Shown here in pieces: positions 59,034 through 64,000 of a DNA stretch of 64,000 nucleotides; positions within the stretch are counted from its first letter, which is position 1; the number at the start of each line of letters is the position of its first letter. The notes below the pieces were generated by a model. That model did not search any database. It saw only the letters and a program-made list of their open reading frames with translations, and was not told the origin of the DNA. A program made the translations under genes and the position numbers. This DNA is from GCA-2733415 sp964276095 (GTDB lineage: Bacteria; Bacteroidota; Bacteroidia; Flavobacteriales; Flavobacteriaceae): assembly GCA_964276095.1 (NCBI GenBank), contig CAXYDR010000001.1, forward strand, positions 806,001 to 870,000, in the 5' to 3' direction.

Positions 59034-59846
59034 ATGACAGAAACAACAATTCATATAAATAAGACGGAAACTACAAGAATTCCGTATTACAAACCTATTG
59101 CAAAAGAAATAGAAGTTTTTGAACATTGTTATAAGCAAAAAATTCCGTTTTTATTAAAAGGACCTACTGGAACTGGTAAGTCACGTTTTATAGAGTTTAC
59201 TGTACATCAATTAAATAAAAAATTAATTACGGTTAGTTGTCATGAAGAAACTTCTTCTACTGATTTAATTGGTAGATATATTATAAAAGGAGCAGAAACA
59301 GTATGGCTAGATGGTCCTTTAACAATGGCTGTTAAAACTGGAGCAATTTTGTATTTAGATGAAATTGCAGAAGCAAGACCAGATGTTATTGTTGCTATTC
59401 ACTCACTTACAGATCATAGACGTGAATTATTTATCGATAAATTAGGAGAAACTGTAAAAGCTCATGAAGATTTTATGTTGGTAGCCTCGTTTAACCCTGG
59501 ATATCAACGTGGTTTTAAAGAACTAAAACCTTCAACTAGACAACGTTTTGTTGCCGTGAGTTTTGAATATCCTACCGCTAAAAAAGAAACTGAAATTGTA
59601 GTAAACGAAACTAATATAGAAGAATCTGATGCTCAAAAATTGGTGAATATCGCTAATAAAATAAGAAACTTAACCGAATTAGGGTTAACCGAAACCGTTT
59701 CTACAAGATTGTTAGTAGATGCTGCTAAGTTAATAGAATCAGGATTACCAAAACGTTTGGCTGTTCACGTAGCAGTTGTTGAGCCATTAACAGATGATTT
59801 AGAGGTGATTAGTGCCCTTAATGATTTATGCGATTTAATGATCTAA
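59034..59846 (+). CDS. norQ: MoxR-type AAA ATPase NorQ/CbbQ
   Basis: A 270-residue AAA+ ATPase with Walker A GPTGTGKS (43-50), Walker B ILYLDEIAEARPD and sensor stretch ASFNPGYQRGFKELKPSTRQRF. The CbbQ/NirQ/NorQ family works with a VWA partner to insert metal into oxidoreductases; NorQ with NorD activates cNOR (FeB insertion). norD follows 85 bp later. Confidence 0.93.
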   Translation: MTETTIHINKTETTRIPYYKPIAKEIEVFEHCYKQKIPFLLKGPTGTGKSRFIEFTVHQLNKKLITVSCHEETSSTDLIGRYIIKGAETVWLDGPLTMAVKTGAILYLDEIAEARPDVIVAIHSLTDHRRELFIDKLGETVKAHEDFMLVASFNPGYQRGFKELKPSTRQRFVAVSFEYPTAKKETEIVVNETNIEESDAQKLVNIANKIRNLTELGLTETVSTRLLVDAAKLIESGLPKRLAVHVAVVEPLTDDLEVISALNDLCDLMI

Positions 59847-59931
59847 TTAGTTAATATAAGCAATGCCAGTTAATAGTTAGTTAAGTAATGTTACTGAGCA
59901 TTAAATAATGAACATTGAATCCCCCTAAGTT

Positions 59932-61704
59932 ATGTTTGAATTTGAACCAGATGAATATATCTTTACAAAATTTGCACATTATTTTAAACGTCGCAAAAAG
60001 AATAAAGAAGCTAGTATAAAACATGCCGTAAATTTAAATGATATAAAACCTCGTTTAACCATTTTTGCACGCGCTATTACTGGTAAGTCAGTAGAGATTT
60101 ATCCTGCGGAACGCGAAGGAGGTTATAAAAACAACAACTATTTTTTACCTTCAACTTATGCTGAGTTTGATACTTCTGAAGAAAACCTATCCTTTTACCT
60201 ATTTAGAGTTTTGTACTTATCTATTCAAAAGAATTTAGAACTAAACTGGGAAGATGAAAGTGAACATACACTAGAGGATTCTCAAAAAAAAGCATTTGAT
60301 AGTTCTACAAAAATTTTGGACCATTTATTTAATGAGTTTCCAATAACCAAAAAGTACTATCAAAAGTTTCTTGAGTATTACACCGTAAAAGCCAAAAAAA
60401 ACACATCCCCAGACTATTCTTTTATATATGGTAAGTGGATGAAAAACACTGCAGAAGACGTTTCTGGAAATACTTTAAATAACTTTTCAGAAAAAGTAAA
60501 GCAGGCCAATGATCAACCAAAAACAACACTAAATGCAAATGCGGTAGAAGAAATTATTTCTGTTCAAATTGATGAAAAACAATTAGAAGATTCTGTACTA
60601 CAACATCAATTTGAAAAAGTAGAAACTGCAGATGAATTTGGAGGGAATTTTCGAGACATGGATGGTGAGGATGAATTAGATGATCATGCCAACGCACTTG
60701 AAGATTTAAACATGAAATATACTGTTAGAGTTGATGATACTGCTCATTCAGTTTATCAAGCAGATTTTGTAGAAAATACTACTATTGCAGAAAGTGCAGA
60801 ACGTAATGAGAAAGGTTATTTTGTACCGTATGATGAGTGGGATCATACAAAACGAGCATATAAAGAACAATTCTGTAAAGTATTTCCAAAAACAATTTTA
60901 AAAACAGACGTAGATTATTATAAAAAGGCCCTTTCGGAAAACCACTCTACCCTACTCGGTTTACGTAAAATGTTGAGTAACGTTGATAATAAATATCAGC
61001 AACAACGCAGACAAACTCAGGGTGAAGAATTTGATCTTGATGCCATTACTGATTTGTTTGTTGATGTAAAATCAGGATTTACACCTTCAGAAAAAATATA
61101 CTTATCTAAAAGGAAAAAAGAAAAAGACTTATCTATTTTATTACTCTTAGATAGTAGTTTATCTAGTGATGGATATGCGGCAGGAAACCGTGTAATTGAT
61201 GTAGAAAAACAAGTGGCAATTTTATTTGGAGAAATATTAGACGAATTTAATATCGATTTTTCAATCAACTCTTTTTATTCAAAAACTAGAAATCATTCCA
61301 GTTATATCACCATGAAAGGCTTTGACGATAATTGGAACAAAGCAAAATTTAAAATTGGAGCCATTGAACCTAGTGGATATACACGTATAGGTCCGGCTTT
61401 AAGACATTCTGGAGCTCTATTAGAGAAACGAAACACCAAAAATAAATGGGTGATACTTATCTCTGATGGAAAACCCAATGACTATGATAAATACGAAGGG
61501 AAATATGGTATAAATGATATTAAACAAGCTCTGAGAGAATTAAACGAAAAAAACATTAATTCTTATGCATTAGCTATTGAAGCGCAAGCAAAATATTATT
61601 TGCCACAAATGTTTGGGCAAAACCATTATCAAATTTTAACAACCCCAGTAGAGTTATTACAATCTTTAGTAAAACTATACGAAAAAATAAAACATCAAAA
61701 ATAA
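59932..61704 (+). CDS. norD: NorD-type VWA-domain activation protein
   Basis: A 590-residue protein: a helical N-terminal part (1-200), an acidic middle (DEFGGNFRDMDGEDELDDH), and a C-terminal von Willebrand A domain (about 395-590) with the MIDAS start LLLLDSSLSSDG (DxSxS) and SGYTRIGPALRH. NorD links the NorQ ring to NorCB for maturation. Its stop shares a base with the next gene start. Confidence 0.92.
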   Translation: MFEFEPDEYIFTKFAHYFKRRKKNKEASIKHAVNLNDIKPRLTIFARAITGKSVEIYPAEREGGYKNNNYFLPSTYAEFDTSEENLSFYLFRVLYLSIQKNLELNWEDESEHTLEDSQKKAFDSSTKILDHLFNEFPITKKYYQKFLEYYTVKAKKNTSPDYSFIYGKWMKNTAEDVSGNTLNNFSEKVKQANDQPKTTLNANAVEEIISVQIDEKQLEDSVLQHQFEKVETADEFGGNFRDMDGEDELDDHANALEDLNMKYTVRVDDTAHSVYQADFVENTTIAESAERNEKGYFVPYDEWDHTKRAYKEQFCKVFPKTILKTDVDYYKKALSENHSTLLGLRKMLSNVDNKYQQQRRQTQGEEFDLDAITDLFVDVKSGFTPSEKIYLSKRKKEKDLSILLLLDSSLSSDGYAAGNRVIDVEKQVAILFGEILDEFNIDFSINSFYSKTRNHSSYITMKGFDDNWNKAKFKIGAIEPSGYTRIGPALRHSGALLEKRNTKNKWVILISDGKPNDYDKYEGKYGINDIKQALRELNEKNINSYALAIEAQAKYYLPQMFGQNHYQILTTPVELLQSLVKLYEKIKHQK

Positions 61705-62678
61705 TGAACTCATTTTTACCAGAAGTTGAAAAATTACCTGAAGGACATCCTATAAGAGTATATTATGACGAAGGAAAATTAATTCAAGAGCTATTATTAG
61801 AACTTTATGATGTAAATGTTGCTGAAGATTTTCAAAAATATTTTAATATTTTTAATCAGTTAACTACCATAGAAAAAAGATTTGCAAGAAAAGAAAATCA
61901 GTTGTTTCCATACTTAGAAAAACATGGATGGAATGGGCCTAGTCAAGGTATGTGGTCTTTTCATGATAACTTAAGAGATCAGTTACGCTTGTTGAACACT
62001 CATAATTCAGAAAAAAATACGGCAATGATTATTGAAAACTTACCGTATTTAATTGAGGGGGTTAAACGATTACTGGTTATTGAAGACATGAGGCTTTTTC
62101 CTAATGCTATGGAAATGCTTACGGAAAAAGAATGGAAAGAATTTTATGTAGGTGATGAAGAAATGGGATGGATGTTAGCAGAGAAACCTACACCCTATCC
62201 TGCAAAAGAACCTGCTTATGTTCATCCGAGTCAAGATGTTACCGAGCGTGAACTTTCGTTCTCCTTAGAAGATACTTTTCATTATGATGAGGGATATATG
62301 ACACCAAGTCAAGTAAATCTTTTACTCCGCTTTTTACCAGTAGATATTACTTACGTAGATGAAAACGATAAGGTTATTTTTTATAATCGAGGTGATGATA
62401 GAGTTTTTCCAAGAAGTAAAGGTATAATTGGTAGAGAAGTTCGTTTTTGCCATCCACCAAAAAGTGTGGATATGGTTTTAAGAATTGTAGACGAATTTAA
62501 AGCTGGTACTAAAGATGTTGCTGAGTTTTGGTTCAACTTCAAAGGACGTATAATTCATATCAGATACTTTGCTATTAGAAATGATAATAAAGAATATAAA
62601 GGTGTAATTGAAATGTCACAAGACATTACAGACATCCAAAAACTAGAAGGACAAAAAAGGTTATTAGACTGGGATTAA
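61704..62678 (+). CDS. Hemerythrin-PAS domain protein (DUF438-like)
   Basis: A 324-residue cytoplasmic protein. Residues about 15-165 form a hemerythrin-like four-helix bundle with HPIRVYYDEGKLI, RKENQLFPYLEKHGW, WSFHDNLRDQL and EDMRLFPNAMEML. A PAS domain (about 205-320) follows with DITYVDENDKVIFYNRGDDRVFPRSKGIIGREV and ends GVIEMSQDITD. The DUF438 family joins the same two parts and is often near NO genes; iron-based sensing of NO or O2, with the PAS as output, is likely. Cotranscribed with norD (overlap 1 bp). No output DNA-binding domain is attached. Confidence 0.85.
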   Translation: MNSFLPEVEKLPEGHPIRVYYDEGKLIQELLLELYDVNVAEDFQKYFNIFNQLTTIEKRFARKENQLFPYLEKHGWNGPSQGMWSFHDNLRDQLRLLNTHNSEKNTAMIIENLPYLIEGVKRLLVIEDMRLFPNAMEMLTEKEWKEFYVGDEEMGWMLAEKPTPYPAKEPAYVHPSQDVTERELSFSLEDTFHYDEGYMTPSQVNLLLRFLPVDITYVDENDKVIFYNRGDDRVFPRSKGIIGREVRFCHPPKSVDMVLRIVDEFKAGTKDVAEFWFNFKGRIIHIRYFAIRNDNKEYKGVIEMSQDITDIQKLEGQKRLLDWD

Positions 62679-62690
62679 ACTCTTATATAC

Positions 62691-63275
62691 ATGAAAACAA
62701 CTACAAGCATAAACATAAAAAACATTTACTATCCACCAGGAGGTATTTTAATGTGGATTATCATTTACTTAGAACTTATCACCTTTAGTCTAGCATTACT
62801 AGCTATGGTTTATTATAATATAAATGATTCAGAGTCTTTCCATAATTCAAGACTATTATTAAACCCAAATTATGGCGTTGCTAATACTATTTTTTTATTA
62901 ACCAGCGGTTTGTTTATGGCTTTAAGTGTTAAGGCTTTAAAACTAAAGAACAAGCGAAGTGCCAAGCGATACTTAATATTAACTATACTATTAGGAACTT
63001 TCTTTTTAGCTTTAAAAAGTATTGAATATTATGAAAAATTAGAAGCAGGTTTAAATATGGGGTACAATACCTTTTTTAGCTTTTATTGGATGTTAACTTT
63101 ATTTCATGTAATTCACGTTATAGTTGGTTTGGTTATTTTAATTTCTGTTTATTTTGGAATTAAAAAAGAAGCCTCAACAACCAATATAGAAGACGTTGAA
63201 GCTAGTGCAACTTTTTGGCATATGTGTGACTTGATTTGGTTACTCCTTTTTCCAGTAATTTATCTCCTTTTTTAA
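62691..63275 (+). CDS. norE: NorE-like haem-copper oxidase subunit III
   Basis: A 194-residue protein of five helices in the cytochrome oxidase subunit III family: YYPPGGILMWIIIYLELITFSLALLAMVYY at the start and ATFWHMCDLIWLLLFPVIYLLF at the end, the COX3 helix-7 motif. NorE enhances NorCB activity in other denitrifiers. 12 bp after the hemerythrin-PAS gene and 1 bp before the next. Confidence 0.85.
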   Translation: MKTTTSINIKNIYYPPGGILMWIIIYLELITFSLALLAMVYYNINDSESFHNSRLLLNPNYGVANTIFLLTSGLFMALSVKALKLKNKRSAKRYLILTILLGTFFLALKSIEYYEKLEAGLNMGYNTFFSFYWMLTLFHVIHVIVGLVILISVYFGIKKEASTTNIEDVEASATFWHMCDLIWLLLFPVIYLLF

Positions 63276-63276
63276 A

Positions 63277-63513
63277 ATGAACAAAACTGAAATTATAACT
63301 TGGATTATCTTATTAGGGTTGACTATAACTTCTGCCCTGTTTTCAGAAATTCAAAGTAAATATAGTGTATTAATTATAGTGGTATTTGCAGCATTAAAAT
63401 TTATTGGTGTAGCATTTCAATTTATGGAATTAAAAAAAGCCCATGTATTTTGGAGAGTATTGCTAATAGCATTTTTATTTATCTATACCACACTGGTATT
63501 AATTATTATTTAA
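63277..63513 (+). CDS. norF: NorF-like small membrane protein (subunit IV-like)
   Basis: A 78-residue protein with three hydrophobic helices, ending HVFWRVLLIAFLFIYTTLVLII; FQFMELKKAHVFWR is typical of the prokaryotic cytochrome oxidase subunit IV/NorF group. The position directly after norE supports the name. Confidence 0.78.
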   Translation: MNKTEIITWIILLGLTITSALFSEIQSKYSVLIIVVFAALKFIGVAFQFMELKKAHVFWRVLLIAFLFIYTTLVLIII

Positions 63514-63517
63514 GAAT

Positions 63518-63943
63518 ATGAAAACTAAAAAAAATATTGGAGTTATTGCAATACTGCTTACGTTTTTTGCCGTTTACAACTTCTTTATTTATACCTCAGA
63601 AAACCAGGTGATTCCAATTAAATTATCTACTAAAGCTATTAAGGGGCAACAATTATGGCAAAATAATAATTGTTGGTCTTGTCATCAAATATATGGTCTT
63701 GGCGGTTATTTAGGACCCGATTTAACTAACATATATTCCGACTCATTAAAAGGGCCTACTTATATAAAAGTATTTTTAAATAGCGGTGTAAAATCTATGC
63801 CAAAATTTAATTTCTCTGATGAAGAATCTGAAGCTATTATTACATATTTAAAAGCGATTGATAGTACTGGTTATTATCCTAATTATGATGCAAAAATTCA
63901 AGCAAATGGTTGGGTAAAATTAAAATATAAAGATGAAAAATAA
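63518..63943 (+). CDS. Second NorC-like monohaem cytochrome c
   Basis: A 141-residue membrane-anchored cytochrome c (anchor about 7-26) with CWSCH at 52-56 in NNCWSCHQIYGLGGYLGPDLTN; the axial Met is likely in SGVKSMPKF. It differs clearly from NorC at 54.6 kb. It overlaps the next gene by 11 bp, so it pairs with that catalytic subunit, probably a NorB-like or oxidase subunit I. Confidence 0.88.
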   Translation: MKTKKNIGVIAILLTFFAVYNFFIYTSENQVIPIKLSTKAIKGQQLWQNNNCWSCHQIYGLGGYLGPDLTNIYSDSLKGPTYIKVFLNSGVKSMPKFNFSDEESEAIITYLKAIDSTGYYPNYDAKIQANGWVKLKYKDEK

Positions 63944-64000
63944 AATAGGTTTAGTTTTCTTAGTTACTTCCCTTTTTGCTCTACTTATTGGGGTCTTTTT
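63933..64000 (+). CDS. Start of a NorB/oxidase-I-like membrane subunit (cut by window edge)
   Basis: Frame open to the end: MKNKIGLVFLVTSLFALLIG is the first helix. It begins inside the NorC-like gene. The order monohaem cytochrome then catalytic subunit, after norE and norF, suggests a second haem-copper NO reductase or oxidase; 22 residues are too few to prove it. Confidence 0.55.
   Translation, partial: MKNKIGLVFLVTSLFALLIGVF

Noticed and set aside
1..64000. CRISPR array, tRNA, rRNA, insertion sequence or prophage
   Set aside because: No spaced direct repeats, no tRNA-like fold and no transposase, integrase or phage protein were recognised anywhere in the window.

Overview
The window looks like a chromosomal segment from a Bacteroidetes bacterium of the Flavobacteriaceae type. 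It is strongly AT-rich, its promoters carry TAnnTTTG -7 elements, it has a fused ccoNO gene, a Bacteroidetes-style NirK-cytochrome c fusion and many short-spacer lipoproteins. I see no tRNA, rRNA, CRISPR array, insertion sequence or phage gene. Nearly the whole stretch is a low-oxygen and denitrification island.

Layout: 0-2.5 kb is the end of an RND/TolC efflux operon. 2.9-4.6 kb holds a histidine kinase and a short-chain dehydrogenase. 4.8-7.5 kb (minus) is a PLP-decarboxylase/methyltransferase operon. 7.7-10.6 kb holds hemN and a metallo-beta-lactamase/rhodanese protein. 10.7-17.5 kb holds a VIT-type transporter, two universal stress proteins, a CBS protein, a metal-binding HMA protein and an Mla-type lipid transport operon. 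17.6-23.3 kb has two divergent operons: USP, an eRF1-like small protein, an ATP-cone nuclease and a beta-CASP RNase on one side; thioredoxin, deoC, deoD and a TerB-like protein on the other. 23.7-32.3 kb is the complete cbb3 oxidase set (ccoI, ccoS, ccoNO, ccoQ, ccoP, ccoG, ccoH and a TauE/SafE-type protein). 32.4-36.6 kb has a Crp/Fnr regulator, a porin, the Ric Fe-S repair protein and a histidine-rich membrane protein. 36.6-45.4 kb holds a YdeP-type molybdoenzyme and a periplasmic nitrate reductase operon with an NrfCD-type quinol module. 45.5-52.1 kb is a molybdenum cofactor operon. 52.2-54.5 kb is the anaerobic ribonucleotide reductase. 54.6-64 kb holds norCB, nirK, an SCO protein, norQD, a hemerythrin-PAS protein, norEF and the start of a second norC/norB-like pair.

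The parts fit together as one anoxic programme. Nap reduces nitrate to nitrite, NirK makes NO, NorCB makes N2O; no nosZ lies in the window. HemN supplies haem, the moa/moe operon supplies Mo-bisMGD for Nap and YdeP, NrdDG supplies deoxynucleotides, cbb3 handles traces of oxygen, and Ric with the hemerythrin-PAS protein probably deals with nitrosative damage. The most striking observation is regulatory: a 12-bp FNR-type palindrome, TGAT-N4-ATCA, stands in front of at least a dozen transcription units, with its centre almost always exactly 33 bp from the centre of a TAnnTTTG-like -7 element. The Crp/Fnr protein encoded in the middle is the obvious candidate regulator. This regulon takes in genes that are not part of textbook denitrification, above all the divergent nuclease/nucleoside-salvage pair at 17.6-23.3 kb.
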